A stretch of 64,000 bases of DNA. It comes from Staphylococcus devriesei. Lineage in GTDB: Bacteria > Bacillota > Bacilli > Staphylococcales > Staphylococcaceae. The stretch lies in contig NZ_PPRG01000031.1 in the NCBI RefSeq assembly GCF_002902625.1, positions 19,124 to 83,123 on the forward strand, written 5' to 3'. Both the position numbers and the translations under genes were made by a program. Below, one piece after another: positions 23,685-34,653 of the stretch (within the stretch, counting starts at the first letter, position 1; every line of letters begins with the position of its first letter). The notes below the pieces were generated by a model. It had not been told where the DNA came from. It saw only the letters and a list, made by a program, of their open reading frames with translations, and made no database searches.

Positions 23685-25059
23685 TAAAGCATGGGGAGGT
23701 CGATTTCAACAACAACCTGAAGACTGGGTGGATGAATTTAACGCGTCCATCGAATTCGACCAAACGTTGTTGGATGAAGATATCCAAGGCAGTATTGCCC
23801 ATGCCACGATGTTAGCGCACCAACATATCATTACTAACGACGATAAAGATGCTATCATTGATGGTTTAAAAGCAATACAACAAGATTTTCATAATAATAA
23901 GCTAGAATTCAAAAAATCCCTTGAAGATATTCATTTAAATATTGAACATGAACTGATTCAACGTATCGGTGATGCAGGTGGTAAATTGCATACAAGTCGT
24001 AGTAGAAATGACCAAGTAGCGACTGATTTACATTTATACGTAAAAAAAGAAGTTCAAGGCATTCAAACTTTAATACGTTCATTCCAAGCATCAATTTTAG
24101 AACTTGCGCAATCTCATGTTGATACAATTATGCCAGGTTATACACACCTTCAACGTGCGCAACCTATTTCCTTTGCGCATCATATTATGACGTACTTCTG
24201 GATGCTTGAACGTGACTATTCTCGTTTTGAAGATAGTATGAAACGTATCAACATTTCACCACTAGGAGCAGCAGCACTTAGCGGTACAACGCACCCTATC
24301 GATCGTCATGAGACACAACAACTTCTAGAATTTGATTATATTTATGAAAATAGTTTAGATGCTGTGAGTGACCGTGATTACATTATTGAAACATTGCATA
24401 ATATTTCACTTACAATGATACATTTATCACGCTTTGCAGAAGAAATTATCTTTTGGTCTACTGACGAAGCTAAATTCATCACTTTATCTGATGCGTTCTC
24501 TACAGGCTCATCGATTATGCCACAGAAAAAGAATCCAGATATGGCTGAATTAATTCGTGGTAAAGTCGGACGCACAACTGGTTATTTGATGAGCATGCTT
24601 ATGACATTGAAGGGTTTACCACTCGCATATAATAAAGATTTACAAGAAGACAAAGAAGGTTTATTCGATTCTGTACGTACGGTTAAAGGTTCATTACGTA
24701 TATTTGAAGGTATGTTAGATACATTGACTGTTAATACGGATCGTTTAAACGAAACGGTACATCAAGACTTTTCAAATGCGACTGAGTTGGCAGATTATTT
24801 AGTTGCTAAAAATGTCCCATTCAGAAAAGCACATGAAATCGTTGGTAAAATTGTCTTCGAATGTATTCAACAAGGTATTTATTTATTAGATATACCGCTA
24901 GAGCGTTATCAAGAATTAAACGAGCAAATTGATACAGATGTCTATGATTATTTAAAACCTGAAAGTTGCCTGAATCGTAGAAAGAGCTACGGTTCCACTG
25001 GCCAGGATGCAGTACGACACCAACTAGAAGTAGCAGAACATATCTTACAAGATAAGTAA
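23677..25059 (+). CDS. argH: argininosuccinate lyase
   Basis: Splits argininosuccinate into arginine and fumarate. 460 residues from the ATG at 23677 ([11 protein letters not shown]), with GGAGGT at 23664-23669 inside argG. The fumarase/aspartase superfamily signature [12 protein letters not shown] carries the catalytic Ser loop; [12 protein letters not shown] and HLQRAQP are also present. Ends at a strong terminator, so argGH is a two-gene operon. Confidence 0.97.
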   Translation: MSDKAWGGRFQQQPEDWVDEFNASIEFDQTLLDEDIQGSIAHATMLAHQHIITNDDKDAIIDGLKAIQQDFHNNKLEFKKSLEDIHLNIEHELIQRIGDAGGKLHTSRSRNDQVATDLHLYVKKEVQGIQTLIRSFQASILELAQSHVDTIMPGYTHLQRAQPISFAHHIMTYFWMLERDYSRFEDSMKRINISPLGAAALSGTTHPIDRHETQQLLEFDYIYENSLDAVSDRDYIIETLHNISLTMIHLSRFAEEIIFWSTDEAKFITLSDAFSTGSSIMPQKKNPDMAELIRGKVGRTTGYLMSMLMTLKGLPLAYNKDLQEDKEGLFDSVRTVKGSLRIFEGMLDTLTVNTDRLNETVHQDFSNATELADYLVAKNVPFRKAHEIVGKIVFECIQQGIYLLDIPLERYQELNEQIDTDVYDYLKPESCLNRRKSYGSTGQDAVRHQLEVAEHILQDK

Positions 25060-25061
25060 CC

Positions 25062-25101
25062 AAAACCCCTATCATACTCTAGTAGTGTGCATAGGGGTTT
25101 T
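25062..25101 (+). terminator. terminator of argGH
   Basis: Arms AAAACCCCTAT / ATAGGGGTTTT directly after the argH stop codon. Confidence 0.9.
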
Positions 25102-25154
25102 GTATATTTAAACATAATCTTATATTAGCAAGGTTATGAATGGAGAGACAGCTT

Positions 25155-25367
25155 ATGAAATTACAACCAAATGTTAAATTACGATTACTGATAATGTTTA
25201 TACAGAACACCTCAACTAATTCTGTACTTCCATTTATAGCTTTATTATTAACACATTATTTAGGCGGCAGAAAAGCAGGCATTATACTTATAGTCGGTGT
25301 AGCGATTAAATTAATTTCTTCCATATTCAATCAAAGTCAATTTAGCATTTCATTACTATACATCTAA
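25155..25367 (+). pseudogene. truncated MFS transporter remnant
   Basis: From the ATG at 25155 (after GGAGAGA) the frame reads MKLQPNVKLRLLIMFIQN and continues through what looks like the first one to two helices of a major facilitator drug-efflux protein (STNSVLPFIALLLTHYLGGRKAG is typical of the N-terminal half). After about 60 residues the similarity stops and the frame ends at residue 70, where a complete transporter would be around 400. I read it as a 5' fragment left by a deletion, possibly joined to unrelated downstream sequence. In S. aureus this interval between argH and gluD holds a different gene (glpQ), so the spot is variable. Confidence 0.6.
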
Positions 25368-25395
25368 TTAGTTTACTTTTTTCAAAATCAAAAAA

Positions 25396-25426
25396 GGATT
25401 GAGACACTATATAAATGTCTCAATCC
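25396..25426 (-). terminator. terminator on the gluD side
   Basis: GGATTGAGAC / GTCTCAATCC hairpin followed by T6 on the minus strand. It lies about 75 bases past the gluD stop. Confidence 0.75.
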
Positions 25427-25437
25427 CACTTACTGAA

Positions 25438-25484
25438 CGAGTCCGATGAAATCTTTATAACCACATTAGATTTCTGTCGCTCTC
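25438..25484 (-). repeat. partial copy of the staphylococcal intergenic hairpin repeat
   Basis: On the minus strand it reads AGAGCGACAGAAATCTAATG, then GATTTC, the same left half as the repeats at 37379 and 47064. The second half (with the GGCAAGG block) is missing. Confidence 0.6.
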
Positions 25485-25501
25485 CTACTACTAACTATAT
25501 C

Positions 25502-26746
25502 TTATGCCCAACCACGGTAACGTGCTGCTTCAGCAGTACGTTTAATACCAACGATGTAGGCTGCTAATCTCATATCAATTTTTCTATTTTGTGCTAATTC
25601 GTAAATCGTATCAAACGCATCTACTAATTTTTCGCGTAATTTTTCGTTTACTTCTTCTTCTGACCAATAATAACCTTGGTTATTTTGTACCCATTCGAAG
25701 TAAGACACTGTTACGCCACCTGCACTTGCTAATACGTCTGGTACTAATAAAATGCCATGTTCAGTTAAAATACGTGTTGCAGCAGGTGTTGTTGGTCCAT
25801 TAGCGGCTTCAACTACGATATCTGCTTTAATTTCATGTGCATTATCTTCAGTGATTTGGTTAGAAATCGCTGCTGGTACTAAGATATCACAATCTAATTC
25901 GAACAATTCTTTATTAGAAATTGTTTCATCAAATAAGTTTGTTACAGTACCGAAACTATCACGACGATCTAATAAGTAATCGATATCTAAACCTTCTGGA
26001 TCGTGTAAAGCGCCATATGCATCAGAAATACCAACTACTTTTGCACCCATATCGTATAAGAATTTAGCAAGGAAACTACCTGCGTTACCAAAGCCTTGGA
26101 TAACTACACGAGAACCTTTAATTTCTTTACCTCTACGTTTAGCGGCTTGTTCAATTGCGATAACTACACCTAGTGCAGTTGAACGGTCACGTCCTTGTGA
26201 ACCACCTAATACGATTGGTTTACCTGTAATAAAGCCTGGTGAGTTAAATTTATCTAATACACTATATTCGTCCATCATCCAAGCCATAATTTGAGAGTTT
26301 GTAAATACATCTGGTGCTGGAATATCTTTAGTTGGCCCTACGAATTGAGAAATTGCACGCACGTAGCCACGTGATAAACGTTCTACTTCATGAATACTCA
26401 TTTGGCGTGGGTCACATACGATACCACCTTTACCACCACCGTATGGTAAGTTAACGATACCGCATTTTAAAGTCATCCACATAGATAATGCTTTAACTTC
26501 TTCTTCATCTACTTCTGGGTGGAAACGAACCCCACCCTTAGTAGGACCTACTGCATCGTTATGTTGTGCACGATAACCAGTAAATGTTTTAACTGTTCCG
26601 TCATCCATACGCACTGGGATGCGAACTTGTAAGAATCTTAATGGTTCTTTGATTAAATCATACATACCATCGTCAAATCCCAATTTGTGTAATGCTTCTT
26701 TAATAATACTTTGTGTAGAAGTCACTAAATTATTATTCTCAGTCAT
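25502..26746 (-). CDS. gluD: NAD-type glutamate dehydrogenase
   Basis: Oxidative deamination of glutamate to 2-oxoglutarate, the entry point of glutamate, proline and arginine carbon into the TCA cycle. 414 residues from the ATG at 26746 (MTENNNLVTSTQSI), the start that fits the family; the frame extends upstream without a ribosome site. Catalytic-site motif PYGGGKGG and nucleotide fold VIQGFGNAGS are present. It sits next to rocD, and the two together turn ornithine and proline products into 2-oxoglutarate. Separate transcript start is likely because 108 bases lie between them. Confidence 0.96.
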   Translation of the reverse strand: MTENNNLVTSTQSIIKEALHKLGFDDGMYDLIKEPLRFLQVRIPVRMDDGTVKTFTGYRAQHNDAVGPTKGGVRFHPEVDEEEVKALSMWMTLKCGIVNLPYGGGKGGIVCDPRQMSIHEVERLSRGYVRAISQFVGPTKDIPAPDVFTNSQIMAWMMDEYSVLDKFNSPGFITGKPIVLGGSQGRDRSTALGVVIAIEQAAKRRGKEIKGSRVVIQGFGNAGSFLAKFLYDMGAKVVGISDAYGALHDPEGLDIDYLLDRRDSFGTVTNLFDETISNKELFELDCDILVPAAISNQITEDNAHEIKADIVVEAANGPTTPAATRILTEHGILLVPDVLASAGGVTVSYFEWVQNNQGYYWSEEEVNEKLREKLVDAFDTIYELAQNRKIDMRLAAYIVGIKRTAEAARYRGWA

Positions 26747-26854
26747 GATCACTTTCGCCTCTTTTTTAACAAATGATTTCGCTTTCATACATATTGTAAC
26801 ACATGTCTTTGCTTTTTAAAGGGTTTTCAAAATGAATGTTACAACTTTTTGAAC

Positions 26855-28045
26855 TTATTTAAATACGCTTCTAATTCTGTCTAATGCATCGTCTAATTCT
26901 TCTTTAGAAATAACTAAAGGAGGTGCAAAACGAATCACCGTATCGTGTGTTTCTTTACATAATAAGCCTTTTTCTTTTAAAGCTTCACAGAACGGTCTTG
27001 CACTTTCATGTAATTCCACACCAATAAAGAGACCGCGACCACGAACTTCTTTAATTGCTGGATGATTAATTTTTTGTAATTCAGATTTGAAGTATTCACC
27101 TAGTTCTTGTGAACGTACTGGTAAATCCTCATCGATAATAACATCTAATGCAGCGATTGATACTGCGCATGCTAATGGATTACCACCAAATGTTGAACCA
27201 TGTGAACCTGGTGTAAAGACATCTAACACTTCATTATCAGCTAGGACTACTGAAATTGGTAAGACACCTCCGCCAAGTGCTTTTCCTAAAATATAAACAT
27301 CTGGTTTAACGTTATCCCAATCAGTAGCAAATAATTTACCTGAACGGCCTAAACCAGCTTGAATTTCATCGGCAATAAATAGTACATTATGTTCATCACA
27401 TAACTCTCTAATCGTTTTTAAATAGCCTTCTGGTGGGATGTTGATGCCTGCTTCACCTTGAATAGGCTCAACTAAGATAGCTGCTGTATTTTCATTAATA
27501 GCTTCTTTTAATTGATCTACGTCTCCGAAGTCGACTTTACGGAAACCGTCAAGTAATGGGCCGTAGCCACGTTGATATTCCGCTTCAGATGATAATGATA
27601 CGGGCGCCATTGTACGTCCATGGAAGTTGCCATTTAAAGCAATAATTTCGGCTTTATTTGGTTCAAGACCTTTGACATCATATGCCCAACGACGTGCAGC
27701 TTTTAATGCAGTTTCTACCGCTTCAGCTCCTGTATTCATTGGTAATGCTTTGTCTTTACCTGCTAATTTACAAATTTTTTCATACCATTCCCCTAAGTTA
27801 TCACTGTGGAAGGCGCGTGATACTAATGTCACTTTATCCGCTTGATCTTTTAACGCTTGGATAATTTTAGGATGACGGTGACCTTGGTTTACTGCTGAAT
27901 ATGCTGACAACATATCCATATATTTATTACCTTCAGGATCAGTTACCCAAATACCTTCTGCTTCTGCTACAACGATTGGTAGAGGTACATAGTTACGTGC
28001 TCCATAATGGTTTGTTAATTCAATGATTTGTTCTGACTTAGTCAT
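26855..28045 (-). CDS. rocD: ornithine aminotransferase
   Basis: PLP enzyme transferring the delta-amino group of ornithine to 2-oxoglutarate, giving glutamate-semialdehyde and glutamate. 396 residues, full length. Class III aminotransferase motifs: [37 protein letters not shown], and the PLP-binding Lys in ILGKALGGG. Upstream at 28185-28199 is a CodY-like site. Functionally linked to gluD just downstream. Confidence 0.95.
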   Translation of the reverse strand: MTKSEQIIELTNHYGARNYVPLPIVVAEAEGIWVTDPEGNKYMDMLSAYSAVNQGHRHPKIIQALKDQADKVTLVSRAFHSDNLGEWYEKICKLAGKDKALPMNTGAEAVETALKAARRWAYDVKGLEPNKAEIIALNGNFHGRTMAPVSLSSEAEYQRGYGPLLDGFRKVDFGDVDQLKEAINENTAAILVEPIQGEAGINIPPEGYLKTIRELCDEHNVLFIADEIQAGLGRSGKLFATDWDNVKPDVYILGKALGGGVLPISVVLADNEVLDVFTPGSHGSTFGGNPLACAVSIAALDVIIDEDLPVRSQELGEYFKSELQKINHPAIKEVRGRGLFIGVELHESARPFCEALKEKGLLCKETHDTVIRFAPPLVISKEELDDALDRIRSVFK

Positions 28046-28184
28046 AATATCTCCCCTTTGTTTAAAATTATATTAAAACTAGTGGCCATACGTTATCGGC
28101 TTTCGATGACTTGTGTATCTAAATAAAAGCCCTTACAGATATAATGACACATTATGTTAATATTTTACAAGTGAAAATAATGAA

Positions 28185-28199
28185 AATTTTCCGATAATT
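28185..28199. promoter_or_regulatory. possible CodY box upstream of rocD
   Basis: AATTTTCCGATAATT fits the CodY consensus at 13 of 15 bases and lies 140 bases upstream of rocD, between it and the terminator of the next gene. Confidence 0.45.
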
Positions 28200-28235
28200 A
28201 AAAGATTTGATCTTTTTAAGATTAAGCGTAAAAAA

Positions 28236-28275
28236 CTCCCTATAAAGTTTTCAGTATCTGATTACTTTAAGGGAG
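28236..28275 (-). terminator. terminator of the flavin oxidoreductase gene
   Basis: CTCCCTATAAAGT / ACTTTAAGGGAG hairpin with T5 following on the minus strand. Confidence 0.85.
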
Positions 28276-28304
28276 CATACTATAATATTTATTATTTCTA
28301 GATA

Positions 28305-29450
28305 TTAAGATTTGCTATCTGTATTTTCATCTTTACGTGGTAATGGATAGAAACCTTCATTGAATTGTTTCCATAAATTTGGGGGTAATTCATGGTTGTC
28401 TTCACGTTTTGGATCGAAGTATGAGATAATTTCGTCTTCGTTACCTTCTTTAATTTTGCTCACAAAATTATAATCTAGTAAGATTTCACGACCAAGTGCC
28501 ACAAGTTCAATGCCTGTTGTCTCAATCGCATCTAAGGCATCGTCAGCAGTAAATACCGAGCCAATACCTATAACTGGCACGCGTCCATTAGTCCATTCAT
28601 GAATTAATTTCAAGCGTTCTTGACCCGCATATTTACCTTCACGTGTTTCAGAATGAATATCACCAAGAGAAATGTGAATATAATCAATCGCTTTTTCAGT
28701 GATAGTATTCACTAATTGTTCAGTGATTTCCATTGATATTCCTGGCGATTCTGCTTCTTCAGGAGAAAGTCTATAACCTACGATAAAGTCATTATTCGCA
28801 TATTGTTCTTTAGCTTTTAAAACTTCATCAATAACTGCTGTTGGGAATTTCATATGATCTGCCCATTCATCATTTCTTCTATTGTAATAAGGAGATACGA
28901 ACTGATGTATTAGATAATGATTGGCACCATGGATTTCCACACCGTCAAAGCCCGCTTCAATCGCACGACGTGTTGCTTCACCAAAGTCCTTAATTGTTTG
29001 TTCAATTTCTTCTGAAGTAATCTCTCTAGCCTGATGTTCTTCTTGTTGTCCAAAACTTTTTAAGGAAATTGGGCTTGGTGCAACCACGTCGCCATTTGGT
29101 GTTAAATTAGGTAAAGCTTGCGCCCCCCCGTGATGAATTTGGACTAAAGCTTTAGCACCATTTTTCTTCATTGCAGTAGCTAAGCGTTTTAAACCATCTA
29201 AATCTGAATCGTGTGCTACTGATGGTTGACCTGGAAAAGCTTTCCCAATGTCGTTAACGTTACTTGCAGCACTAATAGCTAATCCAACATCTTTAGAACG
29301 CTTTTCAATATATGGAATTTCTACATCAGAAATTGTACCATCATCATTTGATGATACGTGTGTAAGTGGCGCTAATACGAAGCGATTTCTTAGTTCAACG
29401 CCGTTAGGTAATGTAACAGTTTCAAATAACTTCTCATATTTATTATTCAT
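28305..29450 (-). CDS. NADH:flavin oxidoreductase (old yellow enzyme family)
   Basis: 381 residues from the ATG at 29450 (MNNKYEKLFETVTL), with AAGGAGAG upstream. TIM-barrel OYE fold: RNRFVLAPLTH near the N-terminus, the active-site region GFDGVEIHGANHYLIHQF, and the FMN-phosphate site in VPVIGIGSVFTADDAL. It reduces activated double bonds with NAD(P)H via FMN. It resembles the NADH-dependent flavin oxidoreductases found at this staphylococcal locus; the physiological substrate is unknown. Confidence 0.9.
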   Translation of the reverse strand: MNNKYEKLFETVTLPNGVELRNRFVLAPLTHVSSNDDGTISDVEIPYIEKRSKDVGLAISAASNVNDIGKAFPGQPSVAHDSDLDGLKRLATAMKKNGAKALVQIHHGGAQALPNLTPNGDVVAPSPISLKSFGQQEEHQAREITSEEIEQTIKDFGEATRRAIEAGFDGVEIHGANHYLIHQFVSPYYNRRNDEWADHMKFPTAVIDEVLKAKEQYANNDFIVGYRLSPEEAESPGISMEITEQLVNTITEKAIDYIHISLGDIHSETREGKYAGQERLKLIHEWTNGRVPVIGIGSVFTADDALDAIETTGIELVALGREILLDYNFVSKIKEGNEDEIISYFDPKREDNHELPPNLWKQFNEGFYPLPRKDENTDSKS

Positions 29451-29603
29451 AACTATTCTCTCCTTCTTAATCATGCACACACTATAGCACGGAAGAATAA
29501 TTATCCTCTAACTATATGCTTATGTGTGCTTTACTACTCAACTCTCTTCTTCCCGAAAATCAAAAAAATCATTCATAGAATATAGTTTCTTCCAACATAA
29601 AAA

Positions 29604-29636
29604 AGCTAACACTACTATTGATAAGTAATGTTAGCT
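29604..29636 (-). terminator. terminator of the S1-domain gene
   Basis: AGCTAAC / GTTAGCT hairpin with a T-run on the minus strand, close to the stop codon. Confidence 0.8.
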
Positions 29637-29654
29637 AAGCGTGTTGACAGTCAA

Positions 29655-30035
29655 TTAATTATTACGAATCGCACGTTTAGACTGCTTAATCCAGACCGGC
29701 AGGCGTTCTTCGAGTGTTTGAAACCCATACTTTTCTGTTTCTTTAATTTCATCTAATACTGACTGCTTTTCTTTTTTTCGTTCGTAGTTCTTAAAGTAAT
29801 CATTATCTTTAAGTGACAAATTAAGTTTTCCTTCATCGTCAATTGATAAAATCTTCGCTTTAACAATTTGCCCTTCTGATAGAAATTTTTTTAGGTTATG
29901 AACATAATCATCCATGATTTCTGAAATGTGGATGAGTCCTTCAGTATGGTCAGGGGTCTCAACAAAAGCGCCATACGGTTGAATTCCAGTCACACGCACT
30001 TTAATATGCTGACCTTCTTTATAGTGATTATTCAA
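29655..30035 (-). CDS. S1-domain RNA-binding protein (YugI/GSP13-like)
   Basis: 126 residues. One S1 OB-fold (about 6-75) with VTGIQPYGAFVE, EGLIHISEI and KILSIDDEGKLNLSLKD, then a basic, charged tail. The family (YugI/GSP13 in Bacillus, CvfD in streptococci) binds RNA or ribosomes and acts in post-transcriptional control and stress. Single gene; its promoter must be in the 355-base gap upstream. Confidence 0.85.
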   Translation of the reverse strand: MNNHYKEGQHIKVRVTGIQPYGAFVETPDHTEGLIHISEIMDDYVHNLKKFLSEGQIVKAKILSIDDEGKLNLSLKDNDYFKNYERKKEKQSVLDEIKETEKYGFQTLEERLPVWIKQSKRAIRNN

Positions 30036-30282
30036 CTTGATAACCCCTTATTTCGATTTCTTAACATAATAATAATAGCATAAATCACAAACTTGGACTA
30101 ATCATAAAACGAGAAAACTCTATTATTTTTCAGAAATTTAATATTTTATGAATTATTTTAAAATTAAAAGTTCGCATTTATTATATTTTAAGAAGTTGAT
30201 TGATTGTACAACATTATGCCTTTCATACACTCTAGTATCGTATTTTATCGCTTTCAGTTTGCGAACTTTTTCAATAAAAAAA
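30036..30282. other. intergenic region between the cyclophilin and S1-domain genes
   Basis: AT-rich without an open frame or recognised RNA. It should hold the promoter of the minus-strand S1-domain gene. Confidence 0.5.
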
Positions 30283-30332
30283 CCTAAAATGATTCATGAC
30301 AGTTAACGTACTTAACATGACATCATTTTAGG
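30283..30332 (-). terminator. terminator of the cyclophilin gene
   Basis: CCTAAAATGAT / ATCATTTTAGG with T7 on the minus strand. Confidence 0.85.
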
Positions 30333-30391
30333 ATGAAATAAAAACGAATATTTATATGTTGAATGTCCAACACTATTTGCTAGACTTACAC

Positions 30392-30988
30392 TTATTTTTC
30401 TTCAACGTCGATTGATTCGATGACAACATCATGAACTGGTTTGTCTTGAGCGCCAACTTTAGTATTAGCAATATCTTCTAGAGTTGTTTCGCCTTCAATT
30501 AATTGACCAAATACAGTATGTTTTTGATCTAACCAAGGTGTACCGCCCTTTTCAGCATAAGCTTCAGCAATTGGTTTTGGCCAACCACCGTCTTCTAATT
30601 GATTTAACATCGTTTCAGGTACTTCTTTCATTTGAACGACGAAGAATTGTGAGCCGTTTGTATTAGGACCAGCATTAGCCATTGATAAAGCGCCATATAA
30701 GTTAAACGCTTCTAATGAGAACTCATCTTCAAATGATTCACCATAGATACTTTCACCACCCATACCTGTTGCAGTTGGGTCGCCACCTTGAATCATAAAG
30801 TCATTGATAACACGATGGAATGTAATACCATCGTAATAGCCATTTTTTGCATGTGTCACAAAATTTTCAACTGTTTTAGGAGCGATATCTGGGAATAGTT
30901 TGAATGTCATATCGCCTTTATTTGTATGCATAACAACTTTAATTTCGTTGTCTTGTATTTCTTTAGTTAACTGTGGATAGTTAGTCAT
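30392..30988 (-). CDS. cyclophilin-type peptidyl-prolyl isomerase
   Basis: 198 residues, cytoplasmic (no signal peptide or lipobox). The cyclophilin core shows [19 protein letters not shown] (catalytic Arg and Phe), the [18 protein letters not shown] block and the HTVFGQ motif. It accelerates cis-trans isomerisation at proline; PpiB-like proteins in S. aureus help secreted nuclease and virulence factors fold. Single gene, divergent from the KapB-like gene. Confidence 0.92.
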   Translation of the reverse strand: MTNYPQLTKEIQDNEIKVVMHTNKGDMTFKLFPDIAPKTVENFVTHAKNGYYDGITFHRVINDFMIQGGDPTATGMGGESIYGESFEDEFSLEAFNLYGALSMANAGPNTNGSQFFVVQMKEVPETMLNQLEDGGWPKPIAEAYAEKGGTPWLDQKHTVFGQLIEGETTLEDIANTKVGAQDKPVHDVVIESIDVEEK

Positions 30989-31056
30989 TTAGATTCTCCA
31001 TTCATGTTATGATGATATAGATACATCTTAACATATTTGAAAGGAAGTAATATAGC

Positions 31057-31449
31057 ATGTTATATCGATTCTCACACAAGACAGGCACGTATGGTGTAAG
31101 TATTAAAGAAGAAAATGATAACCAAGTGCTAGTTCAAGTGGAACAAGTAATTAAACACCCTAAACAAGGTGATTTACATAATCCTGGGAAAGTAGAAGGT
31201 GTGTTCTTTCATGAAAGACTCGCGTTAAGTCATTATGAAAAGCGTTATGCTACGCGTTCAAAACTTCGTGAATTCAATGTTGAAGAAATGAAATATGAAG
31301 AATCATTACAACAAGCCATTACTCAATTCAATATAAACAAAAATTTTTCTAGGCATTTTTCACGTGTTTCTTCTTATTTAATAAGTTCTGGAAAATCACT
31401 GTCTGTAAGCACGATTGACGTTTTTCAGAATAATATGATTCATGTATAA
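31057..31449 (+). CDS. KapB-family (kinase-associated lipoprotein B-like) protein
   Basis: 130 residues. The N-terminal region (MLYRFSHKTGTYGVSIKEE, KHPKQGDLHNPG, VFFHERLALSHYEKR) fits the KapB family, named for the Bacillus KinB partner. No signal peptide is visible here and staphylococci do not sporulate, so the sporulation role cannot apply; function unknown. It lies 36 bases upstream of mnhA on the same strand, so it may be read into the Mnh operon. Confidence 0.75.
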   Translation: MLYRFSHKTGTYGVSIKEENDNQVLVQVEQVIKHPKQGDLHNPGKVEGVFFHERLALSHYEKRYATRSKLREFNVEEMKYEESLQQAITQFNINKNFSRHFSRVSSYLISSGKSLSVSTIDVFQNNMIHV

Positions 31450-31485
31450 TGTATGCCATAAACATTTTTAAAGGAGGCCAACATA

Positions 31486-33897
31486 GTGAGTTTGTTACAT
31501 ATTGCGGTACTCTTACCGCTAATATTCGCACTCATTATTCCAATCCTTTATCGATTCTTTAAAAAGATTCATTTAGGTTGGTTTGTATTACCTATTCCTG
31601 TTGTCTTATTTATTTATTTCTTAACTCATATTTCAACTACTCAATCAGGTAATACAGTAATAAAAACTTTGAATTGGATGCCTCATATCGGTATGAATTT
31701 TGATTTATATCTCGATGGCTTAAGCGTGTTATTCAGTTTACTTATTACAGGTATTGGGAGCCTCGTCGTATTATACTCTGTAGGCTACCTTAGTAAGTCT
31801 GAACAACTCGGAAACTTTTACTGTTATTTATTACTTTTCATGGGTGCAATGTTGGGAGTTTTACTCTCAGATAATTTAATTATGCTTTATTTGTTTTGGG
31901 AATTAACTTCATTTTCAAGTTTCTTACTCATCTCATTTTGGCGAGAAAAACAAGCATCAATTTACGGTGCGCAAAAGTCACTTATTATCACTGTATTTGG
32001 GGGCTTAAGCTTATTAGGTGGCTTTATCCTTATATCGTTAGCAGGCGATTCAATGAGTGTACATCATTTACTAGATAATGCATCTAAAATACAGCACAGT
32101 CCTTATTTTACATTCGCCATGATATTAATCATGTTAGGTGCATTCACTAAATCTGCACAAGTCCCATTCTATGTTTGGTTGCCCGACGCAATGGAAGCAC
32201 CTACGCCCGTTAGTGCCTATTTACACTCAGCAACAATGGTAAAAGCGGGACTATATTTAGTGGCCCGTGTGACGCCTTTATTTGCCATTTCACAAGGATG
32301 GATTTGGACAATTACTCTAGTCGGTTTAATCACCCTCTTTTGGGCATCATTCAATGCGACTAAACAACAAGATTTAAAAGGTATCTTAGCATTCTCTACT
32401 GTGTCACAACTCGGTATGATTATGTCTATGCTAGGTATTGGTGCAGTTAGCTATCATTTCGAAGGCCAACAAAGCCAATTATATATAGCTGGCTTTACTG
32501 CAGCAGTCTTCCATTTAGTTAACCATGCGACTTTCAAAGGCGCTCTATTTATGGTAACCGGCGCGGTTGACCATGCGACTGGTACGCGTGATGTGAAGAA
32601 ACTTGGTGGCTTACTTACTATCATGCCAATTTCGTTTACAATCACTATTATCACAGCATTGAGCATGGCCGGTGTACCACCTTTTAATGGTTTCTTATCT
32701 AAAGAAAAATTCTTAGAAGCCATGATTGAAGCGTCTCACGCAGATCTTTTTAGTCTCAATACATTAGGAATAATCTTCCCAATTTTAGCTATTGTAGGTA
32801 GTATCTTTACATTTGTATATTCGATTAAATTCGTCTTACATGTTTTTTTCGGAAAACACAAGCCCGATGTTCTACCTAAAAAGGCGCATGAAGTTTCATT
32901 ATTAATGTTAATCTCTCCTGTTATCTTGGCTGTACTCGTTATCGTCTTCGGTTTATTCCCTGGATTACTAACACAATCTATCATTGAGCCAGCGACAACA
33001 GCAATTAGTGGAGCGACAAATGTACATGCAGAATTCCACTTATTCCATGGTATTACGCCTGCATTCATTTCAACATTAATTATTTGGATTATAGGAATTA
33101 TACTATTGTTAACATTTGGCTATTGGATTCGTTTATTACAAGCACAACCTACGCGTCTTACATTTAATCATTGGTATGATTCAGCTGGAAAATGGCTGCC
33201 ATCATACTCAGCAAATATGACAAATAGCTATGTTAACGGATATGTTCGAGATGGCTTAGTTATTATCTTCGGCATGTTAATTATAGTCACTGCAGTTACA
33301 CTGTTAAGCGTGCCTTTCAACTTTGATTTTAAAGATATTAATACGATACATCTCTACGAAATTATCATCTTAGTTTTACTTGTAGTAGCAGCATTCATGG
33401 TAGTGATTGCTAAGTCACGTTTATTTAGCATTATCATGCTTGGTGTAGTCGGATATACGGTATCAGTGCTATTTGTATTCTTTAAAGCGCCTGATTTAGC
33501 TTTAACACAGTTCGTAGTTGAATCAATTTCGACTGGCTTGTTCTTATTATGTTTCTACTATTTACCAAATTTAAACCGTTATAATGAAAAAATTTCATTT
33601 AAGCTAACGAATGCAGTAATTTCAATTGGGGTAGGATTAGTCGTCATTATCTTAGGCTTAATTGCTTATGGCAATAGACACTTTACTTCTATTGGAGAAT
33701 ATTATAAAGATCACGTTTACGACTTAGCTCATGGTAAAAACATGGTCAACGTTATCCTTGTAGACTTCCGTGGTATGGATACGTTGTTCGAATCATCTGT
33801 ATTAGGCATTGCTGGATTAGGCGTCTATACAATGATTAAACTACGCCGTAAACATAAAACAAGTGAGGTGAAGCGTGATGAACAGACAGAACAATAA
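31486..33897 (+). CDS. mnhA: Na+/H+ antiporter subunit A
   Basis: Largest subunit of the Mnh (Mrp-type) antiporter that uses the proton gradient to expel Na+. 803 residues, about 20 membrane helices. The NuoL/ND5-like half (about 60-420) carries the conserved proton-channel helices ([50 protein letters not shown]); the C-terminal part has the MrpA-specific/MrpB-like region ([16 protein letters not shown]). The start is a GTG at 31486 after AAAGGAGG. First gene of mnhA-G. Confidence 0.96.
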   Translation: MSLLHIAVLLPLIFALIIPILYRFFKKIHLGWFVLPIPVVLFIYFLTHISTTQSGNTVIKTLNWMPHIGMNFDLYLDGLSVLFSLLITGIGSLVVLYSVGYLSKSEQLGNFYCYLLLFMGAMLGVLLSDNLIMLYLFWELTSFSSFLLISFWREKQASIYGAQKSLIITVFGGLSLLGGFILISLAGDSMSVHHLLDNASKIQHSPYFTFAMILIMLGAFTKSAQVPFYVWLPDAMEAPTPVSAYLHSATMVKAGLYLVARVTPLFAISQGWIWTITLVGLITLFWASFNATKQQDLKGILAFSTVSQLGMIMSMLGIGAVSYHFEGQQSQLYIAGFTAAVFHLVNHATFKGALFMVTGAVDHATGTRDVKKLGGLLTIMPISFTITIITALSMAGVPPFNGFLSKEKFLEAMIEASHADLFSLNTLGIIFPILAIVGSIFTFVYSIKFVLHVFFGKHKPDVLPKKAHEVSLLMLISPVILAVLVIVFGLFPGLLTQSIIEPATTAISGATNVHAEFHLFHGITPAFISTLIIWIIGIILLLTFGYWIRLLQAQPTRLTFNHWYDSAGKWLPSYSANMTNSYVNGYVRDGLVIIFGMLIIVTAVTLLSVPFNFDFKDINTIHLYEIIILVLLVVAAFMVVIAKSRLFSIIMLGVVGYTVSVLFVFFKAPDLALTQFVVESISTGLFLLCFYYLPNLNRYNEKISFKLTNAVISIGVGLVVIILGLIAYGNRHFTSIGEYYKDHVYDLAHGKNMVNVILVDFRGMDTLFESSVLGIAGLGVYTMIKLRRKHKTSEVKRDEQTEQ

Positions 33898-34306
33898 TTT
33901 AATGTTTCAATATGCTGCTGTTATTATCGCCTTTTTAATCGCCTTATTTGGTATTGCTTTATTCTTTGCCGGTCACTATACACCTGGCGGAGGTTTCGTA
34001 GGAGGATTACTTTTATCTTGTGCATTAACTATTATTGCAATAGCGTTTGATATTAAAACGATGCGCAAAGTCTTCCCTTGGGATTTTAAAATTCTAATTG
34101 GTATTGGCTTATTATTCTGCGTCGGTACGCCTATTGCAAGTTGGTTCTACGGCAGTCAATTCTTTACTCATACAGAGTTTAATATCCCGTTGCCCCTACT
34201 CCAACCTGTTCATATGAATACACCTATGTTCTTTGACTTTGGTGTTTTATGTGCAGTAGTTGGTACGATTATGACAATTATTTTAGCGATTGGAGAGAAC
34301 GAATAG
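33878..34306 (+). CDS. mnhB: Na+/H+ antiporter subunit B
   Basis: 142 residues, four membrane helices, with the typical [16 protein letters not shown] turn. I took the ATG at 33878 over the adjacent GTG because of its distance from GAGGTG; it overlaps the end of mnhA. The stop TAG shares a base with the mnhC GTG start. Confidence 0.95.
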   Translation: MNRQNNNLMFQYAAVIIAFLIALFGIALFFAGHYTPGGGFVGGLLLSCALTIIAIAFDIKTMRKVFPWDFKILIGIGLLFCVGTPIASWFYGSQFFTHTEFNIPLPLLQPVHMNTPMFFDFGVLCAVVGTIMTIILAIGENE

Positions 34307-34653
34307 TGGAAATAATTATGATATTTGTATGTGGTATTCTCACAGCAATCAGTGTCTATCTCGTTTTATCTAAAAGTTTGATACGAATTGTTATGGGGAC
34401 GACTTTAATTACACATGCTTCAAATTTATTTTTAATTACAATGGGTGGATTAAAACATGGTGAAATGCCAATTTATGAAAAAGGCATCTCTCAATATGTT
34501 GATCCTATCCCACATGCATTAATACTTACAGCTATTGTTATTGCCTTTGCAACGACAGCTTTCTTCTTAGTCTTGGCATTTAGAACCTACAAAGAATTAG
34601 GTACAGACAACGTAGAACAGATGAAGGGAGTGCCTAATGATGATAGAAACTAA
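34306..34653 (+). CDS. mnhC: Na+/H+ antiporter subunit C
   Basis: 115 residues, NuoK-like with three membrane helices ([20 protein letters not shown], then [20 protein letters not shown] and [20 protein letters not shown]). The GTG at 34306 is overlapped by the mnhB stop (TAGTG), indicating translational coupling; the longer upstream frame is out of keeping with the family. Overlaps the start of mnhD. Confidence 0.94.
   Translation: MEIIMIFVCGILTAISVYLVLSKSLIRIVMGTTLITHASNLFLITMGGLKHGEMPIYEKGISQYVDPIPHALILTAIVIAFATTAFFLVLAFRTYKELGTDNVEQMKGVPNDDRN

Noticed and set aside
31057..31449. Sporulation function for the KapB-like gene
   Set aside because: No lipobox and no KinB partner; the organism appears to be a non-sporulating staphylococcus.
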